From: Planctomycetota bacterium
Lineage (GTDB): Bacteria > Planctomycetota > Phycisphaerae > Phycisphaerales > Phycisphaeraceae
Direction of reading: 5' to 3'
NCBI GenBank assembly: GCA_024279865.1
Contig: JAJRRC010000017.1
Location: forward strand, 1-53,884
DNA: 53,884 nucleotides
Shown here piece after piece: positions 27,808-36,269 of this stretch. The stretch's first letter is position 1; the number at the start of each line of letters is the position of its first letter. The notes under the pieces were generated by a model that ran no database searches, was not told where the DNA came from, and saw nothing but the letters and a program-made list of their open reading frames with translations. A program made the translations under genes and the position numbers.

Positions 27808-28299
27808 ATGCGCATTTTGGGAATTGATCCTGGCTTACGCCTCACCGGCTATGGAGCAGTCGACCTGAAAATCGGCTCCATCGAACCCACGCTCGTCGAA
27901 GCGGGCGTGATCAAACTCAACAGCAAGAATTCGCTCGAGGATCGTCTCCTGCAATTGCATAAAGAACTGCTGGCTCTGATTGAACAACTTAAACCCAACG
28001 CGATGGCTGTCGAAAATCTCTATGCTCACTACAAACACCCCCGCACCGCGATTTTGATGGGCCATGCACGTGGCGTGATCCTGTTGTGTGCCAAGCAACA
28101 TGATTTATCCATCGCACACTTGCCCGCCACCGAGGTCAAAAAATCGATCACGGGGTACGGCCACGCCTCCAAAGAACAAATCCAACATGCCATTCAAAGC
28201 CAATTACACCTCGCCCAACTCCCCGAACCACCGGACGTGGCGGACGCTTTGGCGATTGCATTGACCCATGGCAGACGCATCGCTATCGATCAACTGTAA
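27808..28299 (+). CDS. ruvC: Holliday junction resolvase RuvC
   Basis: RuvC cuts Holliday junctions after RuvAB branch migration. The 163-residue product has the expected length and acidic residues: Asp7 in LGIDPGL, Glu69 in AVENLYAHY, and the Asp pair in PPDVADALAIAL (143, 146). The GYGHASKEQIQ loop is also present. ruvA and ruvB are not adjacent. ACAGG precedes the ATG. It follows the AMMECR1 gene closely. Confidence 0.96.
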   Translation: MRILGIDPGLRLTGYGAVDLKIGSIEPTLVEAGVIKLNSKNSLEDRLLQLHKELLALIEQLKPNAMAVENLYAHYKHPRTAILMGHARGVILLCAKQHDLSIAHLPATEVKKSITGYGHASKEQIQHAIQSQLHLAQLPEPPDVADALAIALTHGRRIAIDQL

Positions 28300-28487
28300 A
28301 AATTCGCTACAATATGTGTTGCGTTTTTTGTTTTCGCATTGCATCGAACCGCACACTTGGGCGGCCTGGCAATGACCCATCACAAAAAACCTGCGTTTAA
28401 AATGCGATTGGTAGAAGTACCTTTCTCAGTGGTAAAAGACCGATCCATGGCCTTTTTCCAAAAATAACCACCCAAAGGATTTGAATC

Positions 28488-29669
28488 ATGGCAAAAAAAA
28501 CCATCGGCGACATCACCGTCACAAACAAAAATGTACTCATGCGTGTGGACTTCAACGTCCCACTGGACAACACAGGCAATATCACCGATGACCGACGCAT
28601 CCGCATGGCACTACCCACCATCCAAAGCGTGCTCGACCGTGGCGGTGCGTGTATCTTGATGAGCCACATGGGTCGCCCCAAGGGCACAGGTTATGAAGCA
28701 GCCTTGAGCCTCAAGGCTGTCGGCGAACGACTGGCAAAACTACTGGAGACCCCGGTCACCTTGGCAAATGAAAATGCGGCTGAAAAAGTCGCAGCCTTAC
28801 AGCCCAAAGGTGTCATCCTTCTCGAAAACCTGCGTTTTGACAAGGCAGAGAAAAAAGGCGATCAAGCCTTTGCCGCCAAACTCGCTGCACTGGGAGATAT
28901 CTACTGCAACAACGCATTTGGAACGTGCCATCGTGAACATGCGTCGATGTTCGGCGTGCCTCAGATTATGAAACAAGCAGGCAAACCGGTCGTCGTCGGA
29001 TTCCTTGTTGAAAAAGAAATCCGGTACCTCACCGATACCGTCGGCAATCCCAAACGACCTTTCATTGCCATCCTCGGCGGCGCCAAAGTCAGCGACAAAA
29101 TCAACGTCATCGAAAATCTCTTAACCCTCTGTGACAAAGTCCTCATCGGCGGCGCGATGGCGTATACCTTCTGCCTTGCCCAAGGGGGACAAGTCGGCAA
29201 ATCACTCGTCGAACTGGACAAAGTCGAACTTGCAAAAAAACTCCTCGCCAAAGGCGGCGATAAACTAATCCTGCCCGTCGATTCACATTGCAGCAATACC
29301 TTCAGTGCTGATGGTGAAAAAATAATCGTGGAGTCAAACGATATCCCCCAAGGCTTCCAAGGACTGGACATTGGACCCCAGGCCGCTGAGCAATACGCCA
29401 ACCTCGTCAAGGATGCCAAGACAATTGTCTGGAATGGCCCGATGGGTGTGTTTGAAATGCCTCCGTTTGATGCAGGGACCAAACAGGTCGCCCAGGCCAT
29501 TGCTGACAGCGATGCCGTGAGCATCATCGGCGGCGGTGATAGTGCAGCAGCCATTGAACAACTGGGCTTTGCCGACCAAGTGAGCCATGTCTCCACCGGC
29601 GGCGGTGCGAGCTTAGAAATGCTCGAAGGCAAAACCTTCAGCACTGTGGCGTTGCTAGACGAAAAATAG
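28488..29669 (+). CDS. pgk: Phosphoglycerate kinase
   Basis: This glycolytic enzyme moves phosphate between 1,3-bisphosphoglycerate and ADP. The 393-residue protein has the N-terminal signature RVDFNVPLD, the substrate loop SHMGRPKG, the hinge region with WNGPMGVFE, and the C-terminal nucleotide loop GGGDSAAA and [16 protein letters not shown] precedes the ATG. It stands alone; gap is not in the window. Confidence 0.97.
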   Translation: MAKKTIGDITVTNKNVLMRVDFNVPLDNTGNITDDRRIRMALPTIQSVLDRGGACILMSHMGRPKGTGYEAALSLKAVGERLAKLLETPVTLANENAAEKVAALQPKGVILLENLRFDKAEKKGDQAFAAKLAALGDIYCNNAFGTCHREHASMFGVPQIMKQAGKPVVVGFLVEKEIRYLTDTVGNPKRPFIAILGGAKVSDKINVIENLLTLCDKVLIGGAMAYTFCLAQGGQVGKSLVELDKVELAKKLLAKGGDKLILPVDSHCSNTFSADGEKIIVESNDIPQGFQGLDIGPQAAEQYANLVKDAKTIVWNGPMGVFEMPPFDAGTKQVAQAIADSDAVSIIGGGDSAAAIEQLGFADQVSHVSTGGGASLEMLEGKTFSTVALLDEK

Positions 29670-29930
29670 AATACGAGTCATCAATCCACCCCCCGGTACT
29701 TCTGGGGATGGGAAATCCGGCCCTGCGGCCCCGGGAGGGGCCTTAGGACTCGGCGTTGTGATAATCGCACGCACACAGTGACCTCCAAAGAAAAATGCTG
29801 TTTACATTCAGTCTTCACAACGCCGCACGCTGAGGTTTCCCCCGGGGAGCTGAAGCGTCGGATTCTGCTTCGCGTCAGCAGGTAACGTTGTGATGGGACA
29901 TACCCTTCAAAACGCACCATCGACCCATTT

Positions 29931-29952
29931 TCTTTTCTTACTGATAGCTAAC
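29931..29952 (-). repeat. Solo copy of the S23-flank repeat
   Basis: TCTTTTCTTACTGATAGCTA on the plus strand matches the right flank of the S23-type gene at 19028-19074. Confidence 0.55.
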
Positions 29953-29970
29953 AACAAAGACTCCTCGCTC

Positions 29971-30003
29971 AAAAAAAATCCCCTCGGACTGGCCGAGGGG
30001 ATT
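29971..30003 (-). terminator. Rho-independent terminator of the wza-like gene
   Basis: ATCCCCTCGG pairs with CCGAGGGGAT around a 5-base loop. On the minus strand eight T follow. It lies about 80 bases after the stop of the wza-like gene. Confidence 0.85.
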
Positions 30004-30082
30004 GGGTTGGTTATTTGGTTTTAGAGCGTTGAACGGTCAGGGGATCGCCAAAGCCGCTATACCCAGGTACGAGGTACTCTCG

Positions 30083-31558
30083 TTAGTTGCGTTGGTATCC
30101 GAAGACGTTATCGTCAAAGTTTCGGTCCAGAATAAATCCAAAGCCATAGGTCATGCGAAAACCGTTACGAATCACCGCCAAAGGCGAAGCGACCCAGTTG
30201 GTGCCGATGTTGATGGTATCGTTTGGCTTGAGGTAGAAGTCTGGCTCAACGCCTTGGAAGATATCTCGCAGATTGATGCGAAGGGTTGCTTCTTGGTCAT
30301 CACCCACACGACGGATCAGGTCCACACGTTCGGGGATGGCGATGGGTGAAAGGTTCCCTGCGGCGAAGACCAATTGTTTGAGGGTCAAGTCTTTGTCACC
30401 TGGCAAAGCGTAAGTGCCTGGCCGTTGAATCGCACCGCCAATGTAGACGTTGCCGATGACAGGTGCAGGGACACGGATGATATCGCCTGAGCGAATCACG
30501 ATGTTGTACTTCAACTCACCGGTGAGCAGTTTGTTATATGGCACTTCAATAATACGTGCATCGGCAAGCATGGATTCCACATCGTTGGGATCGTACGTAC
30601 GGATGGAACCATCTTCATCAACGGTCCGCGTGGGTACTGCCGTTGATTCCTCAATCACGTCGATTTTGACCCATTTGCCGCCAACATGAACCCATTGTTC
30701 ACTGTCGCCAGACCCTGTCTGTGGATTGAGCTGTACCGCACTGGCAGGTGAGCCGTTATCCAGACTGGTGTCAATCCCATTGAGAAGTTTGTCAATTAAA
30801 TTCACCGCATCGTCATGGGCTTCAGATCGAGAGCTATCGTCCTCATGAACGTCTGCACTAGGCACATCTTTGCCAAGGAGAACCTCAGGCAAGGAAGCCA
30901 TCATCGTCGGAGCGCGAATGACGTAGATCGTCTTAATACGTCCGGGGATGCCTCGAGCCAAAGCCATGGCTTCCAGCAAACGGAAGTTGGTGTGTGGAAT
31001 GGTGTAAGTACCGATGCCGGTGCCTGCCACCTGAGGTTCGCCGATGACACTGTAGGTCTTCTGACGGCCTTCTTGGATAATCACGCTGACGGTGGCATCT
31101 TTGAGAATGTTCTTTTGAGCCAATCGGGCTGAAACTGCTTTTTCCAGACGGCTGGGCTTGAGACCTGCCACCTTCATCGCACCGATCAAAGGCAAACGCA
31201 CATAGCCCAGTTCATCGACGCGACGCGTCTGAACGGACTCCACGTTGGGAACCACCAATTCAAAAATCGTAAAGGTAATCAAGTCCCCAGGGCCAATGAC
31301 GTACTCTGCAATTTCAGGGATCAGATCGTGAGGCTTCACGTCCGTGGTCCCAGGTGCCTTGGCATCAATCTCATCAATCACATCCAGTTGATTGAGAATC
31401 GGCAACACCACCGGGGTTCGTTCCCAACGGCCAACGACCGACGGGTCCATGAAGCTATCGACTTCACAGCCCAAACCCACAAGCAGCAGCCCGGCAATAC
31501 CTAAGCCGACAACTCCTTGCAAAATACCCATACGCTTGCGTTGTAATTTATGCACCAT
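30083..31558 (-). CDS. Wza-like polysaccharide export protein with SLBB domains
   Basis: The 491-residue product starts at ATG 31556-31558. A hydrophobic signal with Cys (LLLVGLGCEVD) suggests a lipoprotein, though the lipobox is not canonical. The poly-export domain begins at YVIGPGDLITFTIFELVVPN, followed by SLBB-type segments (KTYSVIGEPQVAGTGIG; PGTYALPGDKDLTLKQLV). Such proteins form outer-membrane channels for capsule or exopolysaccharide. No polysaccharide polymerase or tyrosine kinase gene is adjacent, and the gene is transcribed alone, divergent from gpsA. A 13-codon ORF with a strong ribosome binding site lies just upstream. Confidence 0.88.
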   Translation of the reverse strand: MVHKLQRKRMGILQGVVGLGIAGLLLVGLGCEVDSFMDPSVVGRWERTPVVLPILNQLDVIDEIDAKAPGTTDVKPHDLIPEIAEYVIGPGDLITFTIFELVVPNVESVQTRRVDELGYVRLPLIGAMKVAGLKPSRLEKAVSARLAQKNILKDATVSVIIQEGRQKTYSVIGEPQVAGTGIGTYTIPHTNFRLLEAMALARGIPGRIKTIYVIRAPTMMASLPEVLLGKDVPSADVHEDDSSRSEAHDDAVNLIDKLLNGIDTSLDNGSPASAVQLNPQTGSGDSEQWVHVGGKWVKIDVIEESTAVPTRTVDEDGSIRTYDPNDVESMLADARIIEVPYNKLLTGELKYNIVIRSGDIIRVPAPVIGNVYIGGAIQRPGTYALPGDKDLTLKQLVFAAGNLSPIAIPERVDLIRRVGDDQEATLRINLRDIFQGVEPDFYLKPNDTINIGTNWVASPLAVIRNGFRMTYGFGFILDRNFDDNVFGYQRN

Positions 31559-31876
31559 GGCAAATCCGTCTATTCCATGTTCTTCTGTTCGCGAACTTGA
31601 ACTTGATCCATCGTTCGGTCCTCCTGACACCACGACACATCACTCCCCCAAAAAATGTTCAAGCCAACTCAGTCGGGTCGGTTTCCCGGTCACACTCGAC
31701 CTTACCCAACAAATTGCTTATCGGCAGCGTGGGTTCAAATTCATCACCTTTTATTGGGACTTTCCCAACAAAGCCCAATAAAAGCGCAATTTCTGCGCAT
31801 CAATCGCCTGTGGGCCTTGAGTTTGGCCCAAAAAAAGACATCCCCCACCTTGATCTTAGACGACTATCGGACCACA
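31559..31876. other. Divergent region between wza-like gene and gpsA with an 11-bp dyad
   Basis: Besides the leader ORF, the region contains a perfect inverted repeat CTTTTATTGGG (31748-31758) and CCCAATAAAAG (31774-31784) with a 15-base loop. It lies about 93 bases before the gpsA start and may be an operator or a leader hairpin. The plus-strand frame open across this region up to gpsA has no ribosome binding site and no family features. Confidence 0.5.
31570..31611 (-). CDS. Short leader ORF upstream of the wza-like gene
   Basis: AGGAGG (31619-31624, minus strand) lies seven bases before an ATG that opens MDQVQVREQKNME followed by TAG, 13 codons. The stop is 11 bases before the wza-like ATG, which itself has only a weak site. 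The arrangement suggests a translated leader that couples to the main gene. Alternatively the wza-like protein starts in this frame and a frameshift has occurred; I cannot decide from sequence alone. Confidence 0.5.
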   Translation of the reverse strand: MDQVQVREQKNME

Positions 31877-32890
31877 ATGCGTCTTATGAGTATTCAATCT
31901 ATTTGCGTTATCGGTACTGGTTCAATGGGAACGGTTCTTTCTCTGATGCTTCATAGTCAGAAAAAGGAGGTTCGTCTCTGGGGGGCATTTGAGCCAAGTG
32001 TCAATGCACTGATCCAGACCCGCGAGAATAAAAAACATTTGCAGGGCTACCCCATCCCCGCTGAAATTCAACTTTGCTCAGACCCTGCCGAGGCGTTGGC
32101 GGGCGCGAAATTGATTGTTTCCACCGTGCCAACTCAGCACATTCGCAAGACATGGAAACGCCTTGCTCCTTCAGTTGAGCCGGGGACGCCTGTCGTTTCA
32201 TTCGCCAAAGGCATTGAAACAGACACGCTAATGCGACCGACACAGATCATTGCCGACGTCCTTGGCGCACCGGACATGAACCTGTTTGGCGCGATTTCCG
32301 GCCCTACCATTGCTGAAGAATTGGCCCGATGCCTGCCTGCGACAGTCATTGCAGCCAGTGAAAATGAGCAACTGGCAAATTTATTACAACAAACTTTTAA
32401 TTGCCACTGGTTCCGGGTGTATACCCATCACGATTTGCTGGGCGTGGAACTGGCGGGCGCGACGAAAAATGTGATCGCCCTGGCGGCCGGCATCATCGAC
32501 GGCCTGCAAGCGGGGAACAATGCCAAGAGCGCGTTGCTGGCGAGAGGCTTGGCGGAAATCACCCGTCTAGGCGAGGCCATGGGTGCTGGACGGGATACTT
32601 TTTCAGGCATTGCAGGCGTGGGCGATTTGGCGACCACCTGCTTTAGCCCCACCGGCCGAAACCGATCCTGTGGCGAACTGCTCGGCCGAGGCCAAACCCT
32701 CGAACAAGTCACAGCCCAAACCAGTGACGTCATCGAAGGCATCCCCACCACCGGGGCCGTCGTCAAACTCGCCAAGCAATTCAATGTGGAAATGCCCATC
32801 ACCAATGCCGTCCACCGCGTCCTGTTCGAACAACTTGATCCCATTGAAGCCATCAGCCAACTGATGACCCGACAACCCAAAGCAGAATGA
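31877..32890 (+). CDS. gpsA: NAD(P)-dependent glycerol-3-phosphate dehydrogenase
   Basis: GpsA reduces dihydroxyacetone phosphate to glycerol-3-phosphate for membrane lipid synthesis. From ATG 31877 the product has 337 residues, the usual length; ATG 31886 is a close alternative. The Rossmann motif VIGTGSMGTV is at the N-terminus, SGPTIAEELA in the middle, and the catalytic Lys is in ELAGATKNVIALAAGI, followed by GIAGVGDLATTC. No clear ribosome binding site is visible, so the start is uncertain within three codons. Confidence 0.95.
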   Translation: MRLMSIQSICVIGTGSMGTVLSLMLHSQKKEVRLWGAFEPSVNALIQTRENKKHLQGYPIPAEIQLCSDPAEALAGAKLIVSTVPTQHIRKTWKRLAPSVEPGTPVVSFAKGIETDTLMRPTQIIADVLGAPDMNLFGAISGPTIAEELARCLPATVIAASENEQLANLLQQTFNCHWFRVYTHHDLLGVELAGATKNVIALAAGIIDGLQAGNNAKSALLARGLAEITRLGEAMGAGRDTFSGIAGVGDLATTCFSPTGRNRSCGELLGRGQTLEQVTAQTSDVIEGIPTTGAVVKLAKQFNVEMPITNAVHRVLFEQLDPIEAISQLMTRQPKAE

Positions 32891-32930
32891 TTTTTTTTAA
32901 GCTATTAGTTATCAGCCTTCAGTAAGAAGA
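32891..32930 (+). repeat. Solo copy of the S23-flank repeat
   Basis: It reads T8, AAGCTATTAGTTATCAGCC, TTCAGTAAGAAG. It matches the left flank at 18587-18620 and begins at the gpsA stop codon. Confidence 0.65.
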
Positions 32931-32968
32931 CAAATCAAATACCCCTCAACCGTGGGGAAGTTCCAGCC

Positions 32969-33880
32969 ATGATCGTGATCCTTACCAACGCCAACTCTCT
33001 AGGCTGGCATATTCAAGATATTCAACGCGCCGCGGTCCTACGAGGCCAACAGATTGAAGTCTGCCAATGGCAAAACCTCACGACCCTGCTGGGCCCTTGC
33101 TCACCTACAAACACGGCTGGTGAAACTATTTGGGCGAAAGATATCTGTCTCAGTGATGCCAAAGTCATTCTTCCTCGATCCATTGGACCCGGTTCTCTTG
33201 AGCAGGTTGTGCTGCGAATGGATTTGCTGGCTCAACTGCAATATCAGGGCGTGGCCGTCTTCAATCCGCAACGTGCTATTGAAATGGCGGTGGACAAATA
33301 TTTATCCTTGGCGAATATAAATCGAGCGGGCTTACCCATTGCCCCGACGGTGGTCTGCCAGCAGCTTGTCGAGGCCATGGATGCTTTTGAGAAGCTTGGG
33401 GGTGACGTGATTCTTAAGCCTCTATTTGGCTCTGAGGGGATTGGCATGACGCGTCTATCCGATGCTCAATCTGCTCGCCATGCTTTTGAGCAATGCCATG
33501 AAAATGAAGCGGTGATTTATCTCCAAAAATTTATTCAACACCCCGGGCCAGGTGGAGCGGACCTGCGACTGTTTGTACTTGGGGATCGGGTCTTGTGTGC
33601 CATGCGCCGGACAAGTACGGATGATTGGCGTACCAATATTGCTCAAGGGGGAATCGCTGAGCCGTATGAGCCCAGTGATGCTGAGCGGACTTTGGCGATC
33701 AAGGCGGCTGCCGTCTGCCAAACCACGATTGCGGGGGTGGATTTGCTGGTGGGCGCTGATGGCAGAACCTATGTGCTGGAAGTCAACGCGATCCCAGGTT
33801 GGCGTAAGCTCACAGAAGTCACGCAGGTCGACGTGGCGGACGAGATTCTTGCGTTTGTCGAGCCACATTTGGCGTGCTGA
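32969..33880 (+). CDS. RimK-like ATP-grasp ligase
   Basis: The 303-residue product is an ATP-grasp enzyme of the RimK/MptN type, which adds amino acids such as glutamate to a carboxylate. The ATP-binding core includes VILKPLFGSEGIGM (about 150-163), a LRLFVLGDRVLCAMRR strand and the metal-binding end VLEVNAIPGWRKL. Family members modify ribosomal protein S6, tetrahydromethanopterin, lysine carrier proteins or peptides; nothing nearby chooses between these. GGGGAAG, about eight bases before the ATG, serves as the ribosome binding site and resembles the end of a palindromic element. Confidence 0.85.
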   Translation: MIVILTNANSLGWHIQDIQRAAVLRGQQIEVCQWQNLTTLLGPCSPTNTAGETIWAKDICLSDAKVILPRSIGPGSLEQVVLRMDLLAQLQYQGVAVFNPQRAIEMAVDKYLSLANINRAGLPIAPTVVCQQLVEAMDAFEKLGGDVILKPLFGSEGIGMTRLSDAQSARHAFEQCHENEAVIYLQKFIQHPGPGGADLRLFVLGDRVLCAMRRTSTDDWRTNIAQGGIAEPYEPSDAERTLAIKAAAVCQTTIAGVDLLVGADGRTYVLEVNAIPGWRKLTEVTQVDVADEILAFVEPHLAC

Positions 33881-33902
33881 CGCTGAAGAACCCAATAGCT
33901 GT

Positions 33903-33972
33903 CCGGGAAACTTCCGGGGGGTTCCGGGGGGGTTCCGGGGGGCAGTATGCTTAAAAATAACTTCCCCGGTTG
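33903..33972. repeat. Palindromic element, intergenic copy after the RimK-like gene
   Basis: CCGGGAAACTTCCGGGGGG is followed by two TTCCGGGGGG units and, after a short gap, AACTTCCCCGG. It lies between the RimK-like stop codon and the convergent flgM-like gene. Confidence 0.7.
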
Positions 33973-34017
33973 ATGCGAACCTGTGCGGTTGGCATCATGC
34001 TAGCTTCTGGAAACGGA

Positions 34018-34299
34018 TCAACCTTGCCGCAGGCTTTGCATCAGATGGGTCATGGCCGCATCTAATTTCTCTGGCGTTTCGTAAACGCCAGCTTGAATTT
34101 CTGCTTTGACCTGTGCAACCAAAGCTTGGCGGACCCCTTGGGCCTGGTCCTCTCGGCTGAGCAACTGGGCCATTTCGGAAATTTCAACCACATCCGCCTT
34201 GCGCGAAGTGGCATCCTTCACCTGATACGCCGATTCAAATCGCCGCACTGCGTTTGAAAAGGATGAATGATTTGTCGGATGAATTGTGCTGATAGCCAT
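34018..34299 (-). CDS. flgM: FlgM-like anti-sigma-28 factor
   Basis: FlgM holds back the flagellar sigma factor FliA until the hook-basal body is complete and FlgM is exported. The 93-residue product begins MAISTIHPTNHSS and its second half (DVVEISEMAQLLSREDQAQGVR ... VYETPEKLDAAMTHLMQSL, read in parts) has the helical FlgM pattern. AAGGAGG ends two bases before the ATG at 34297-34299; the frame is open 12 codons further up but that would read through this site. No other flagellar gene is in the window. Confidence 0.8.
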   Translation of the reverse strand: MAISTIHPTNHSSFSNAVRRFESAYQVKDATSRKADVVEISEMAQLLSREDQAQGVRQALVAQVKAEIQAGVYETPEKLDAAMTHLMQSLRQG

Positions 34300-34583
34300 T
34301 TCCTCCTTTCTCTTTGTGTGTTCTATTATAGCCAAACAACATCAAAAAGCATAGCGGATACCATATTTTGTATCAAAAATTTATGAAGCACCCTATATGG
34401 TATACCCTTAAGGAATTAGGCCGTCACCCCAACACGCACTTTTAGCCATGGAAGAACGCCAAGCATTCTTTTGATCAAAATCCATCGGGACCGACGGCCC
34501 TCTTGGATTTGCAAGTTTTTTAATATCAGATACTTGGATAACGCTCAATGTCGAACGATGAGCGACTGGCTCGACTGCTTGAA
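34300..34583. other. Intergenic region upstream of flgM with inverted repeats
   Basis: ATACCATAT (34358-34366) and ATATGGTAT (34395-34403) form a 9-bp inverted repeat, and GATAC/GTATC (34357-34373) forms a smaller one. TATAAT-like TATAATAG lies close to flgM on the minus strand. The right part up to the bactofilin-like stop shows nothing recognisable. Confidence 0.4.
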
Positions 34584-35156
34584 TTAGGCTGCGGGCTGCG
34601 ACTTCGGGATTTTCATTCCCCCGCCCCCGGTTCCCCCGGTTCCCCCGGCTCCCCCGGCTCCCCCGGCTCCCCCGGCTCCCCCGGCTCCCCCGCCCCCGGA
34701 AGTCCCTCTGGTTTCCCCCGACATTTTGATTCCTCTGGCCCCCACAGGGCCAATGATGGTTTTGGCGTTCACGGTCGCGCCTTCTTCAATGGTCAGGCTA
34801 TGGGCATGAATTTCGCCGGTGATGTGGCTATCGGATTGCAATTGCACTTGGCCGTGAACCTGTGCGTTGCCGTGATAAGTGCCATCGATGGTGAGTTGTC
34901 CGCAGACCAGCTTGCCGTTGACGGCACTGTGGGCGGTGAGGTGGACGTGTCCCATGGTGTTGAGTGAACCGCAGGAATTTTGCTTCACGACGATATCTTC
35001 GAGCTTCATGGGCTGGGCACATTTGGGACAGCGACCGCTCATGGCCTTGCGGCTCACTTCAATCGGTTCATTGCAATGAGGACAATGCAGATGGCGCGTC
35101 TCGCGTGGGCGAGGCTTGCGTGGCCGCAACGTCAACATGGAAGGTTTGATTGGCAC
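34584..35156 (-). CDS. Zinc-ribbon bactofilin-like protein
   Basis: The 190-residue product starts at GTG (35154-35156). Cys25, Cys28, Cys43 and Cys46 form a CPHC...CPKC zinc ribbon. A short polymer-forming bactofilin beta-helix follows (about 65-135, repeats such as VHLTAHSAVNGKLVCG, LTIDGTYHGNAQVHG). Bactofilins assemble into filaments at the membrane and position envelope machinery. The Gly/Ala-rich tail (about 145-183, GGAGGAGGAG) is entirely encoded by a 9-bp repeat version of the palindromic element. The GGGGAG ribosome binding site before the GTG lies in another element copy at 35164-35235. A full bactofilin gene lies upstream. Confidence 0.8.
   Translation of the reverse strand: MPIKPSMLTLRPRKPRPRETRHLHCPHCNEPIEVSRKAMSGRCPKCAQPMKLEDIVVKQNSCGSLNTMGHVHLTAHSAVNGKLVCGQLTIDGTYHGNAQVHGQVQLQSDSHITGEIHAHSLTIEEGATVNAKTIIGPVGARGIKMSGETRGTSGGGGAGGAGGAGGAGGAGGTGGTGGGGMKIPKSQPAA
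34617..34716. repeat. Palindromic element expanded into a 9-bp minisatellite, coding
   Basis: The unit CCCCCGGCT or CCCCCGGTT is repeated about eight times, ending with CCCCCGCCCCCGGAAGTCCC. The 9-bp period preserves the reading frame and gives GGA/GGT tripeptides in the bactofilin-like tail. Confidence 0.85.
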
Positions 35157-35163
35157 CTGATAC

Positions 35164-35235
35164 TCCCCCCCCGAAAGTTTTCCTTGGGTTCACCCAATCC
35201 CCCCCGGAAGTCCCCCCGGAACCTCCCTGAAAAAA
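35164..35235. repeat. Palindromic element, long intergenic copy
   Basis: It reads CCCCCCCCGAAAGTTTTCC, TTGGGTTCACCCAA, TCCCCCCCGGAAG, TCCCCCCGGAACC. With 36270-36350 it defines the full unit. TTGGGT and ACCCAA can pair as a hairpin with a 2-base loop. Confidence 0.85.
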
Positions 35236-35326
35236 TCCCCTCGGCTCCCCACCCCCTTGACAAATAAATGCCAAGACCGGGGAGTCCGATGGGAAAATTT
35301 GGGTTCCGAAACATGTTCGGAAAATT

Positions 35327-35899
35327 TTATTCAACTTCGACCGCGACCACGGCCTGGCCGTTGGATTTATTGCGTCGACGCTGCAAAATTTCATCCAATG
35401 ACTTGGGAACGGTGTTCACGTCAGGCATGCCAACCGAAGCGTTTTCAGACCCGGTAAAAACCATGTCCGAGTCTGCTTGGGGCATTTCCATGTCCATTTC
35501 CTTGGCCACGTCACCGGCAGCGTCCATGGCCTTGGGGCCCACGACGACATGCCCTTCAAACATGGCTCCATCCACGACGGACAGCCGGGTGGTATACAAG
35601 TGGCCGGTGAGTTCTGCACTGGCCAGCAGTTCCATGCCATGTTCAGCAATGACATCTGCTTTGGCTTTGCCGCCGAGACGTAGGCCACCTGCAACTACGG
35701 TCCCATGAACACGGGAGGTTTCAGTTAGCTCCAGCATGCCACCAACGCGAATCTGTCCTGTGATTTCTCCCATCACAATCGCGTCATGTTCTAGTGTAAT
35801 CTGGCCTTTGATCTTGCAATCAGGGCCTAGAACGGTTTGGGTGTTCTTGTTCTCACTCACGATTTCCACTCCGTATCCAAAAGTTTTTGTACGATTCAT
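35327..35899 (-). CDS. Bactofilin family protein
   Basis: From ATG 35897-35899 the product has 190 residues. The polymer-forming core (about 20-125) has typical short beta-helix turns: LGPDCKIKGQITLEHDAIV, MGEITGQIRVGGMLEL, VHGTVVAGGLRLGGKAKADV, LTGHLYTTRLSVVDGAMFEG. An acidic tail and a basic RRRNKSNG end follow. Bactofilins polymerise without nucleotides into cytoskeletal filaments linked to envelope growth or polar structures. AGGG precedes the ATG closely. The open frame extends 25 codons upstream without family features. Confidence 0.9.
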   Translation of the reverse strand: MNRTKTFGYGVEIVSENKNTQTVLGPDCKIKGQITLEHDAIVMGEITGQIRVGGMLELTETSRVHGTVVAGGLRLGGKAKADVIAEHGMELLASAELTGHLYTTRLSVVDGAMFEGHVVVGPKAMDAAGDVAKEMDMEMPQADSDMVFTGSENASVGMPDVNTVPKSLDEILQRRRNKSNGQAVVAVEVE

Positions 35900-35989
35900 A
35901 CCCTGGCATCGGCGTATATTAGACAACGATGCCACGAGGAAAACATCGGACACGTGGCCCTTGATGATCCACATTCAAGGTCATTTTTT

Positions 35990-36087
35990 TGAATTTTCAG
36001 TTCTCGGACCTGTCAGCCCCACCCACAAGCATGTCCTATAACCTGAAAATTTCTCTAGGCCCAGCGAATTGCGGGGCTTTTTTTTTA
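35990..36087 (+). ncRNA. Candidate small RNA ending in a rho-independent terminator
   Basis: AATTTTCAG (35992-36000) pairs perfectly with CTGAAAATT (36043-36051), enclosing a possible GGAC/GTCC stem. Seven bases later comes the hairpin GCCC-A-GC/GC-G-GGGC and nine T. This plus-strand terminator stands between two minus-strand genes, so no known transcript uses it. The 5' end and promoter are not evident. Confidence 0.4.
36058..36086 (+). terminator. Rho-independent terminator on the plus strand
   Basis: A GCCCAGC/GCGGGGC stem with a GAATT loop and one mismatch is followed by nine T (36078-36086). Both neighbouring protein genes are on the minus strand. Confidence 0.75.
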
Positions 36088-36118
36088 CGAGTGTGATGAA
36101 TTCATCTGTCGCGTTTAA

Positions 36119-36160
36119 AAGAATCCGACTCTTCGGAAGACCTTAGAATTCGGCTTTGAG
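36119..36160 (+). repeat. Second dispersed repeat family, copy 2
   Basis: AAGAATCCGACTCTTCGG is followed by GACCTTAGAATTCGGCTTTG. See also 21321-21380 and 52519-52566. Confidence 0.6.
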
Positions 36161-36269
36161 TTGACGCGAAAAAGTGATCCACATCGGAAAAAAAATGAGG
36201 CGAAAAAATTGAAAGCCAGAACTCAAACGCACAATGAAAAACCACGGCTTCAAAGAAATCGCTTCGAAA

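Larger units (their letters stand above)
29670..30082. other. Intergenic region between convergent pgk and wza-like genes
   Basis: The 413 bases contain a degraded palindromic element (29686-29712), GC-rich dyads around 29715-29745, the string shared with the region after dnaA (CTCGGCGTTGTGAT near 29752), a solo S23-flank repeat (29931-29952) and a terminator for the minus-strand gene. No gene is seen. Confidence 0.5.

Noticed and set aside
28300-28487. A small RNA or riboswitch before pgk
   Set aside because: I found no convincing stem or terminator in this 188-base gap; only weak promoter-like hexamers are visible.
34617-34716. Regular C-rich repeats resembling a CRISPR array
   Set aside because: The units are 9 bp, contiguous and without unique spacers; they form a coding minisatellite from the palindromic element. 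No cas genes are present.
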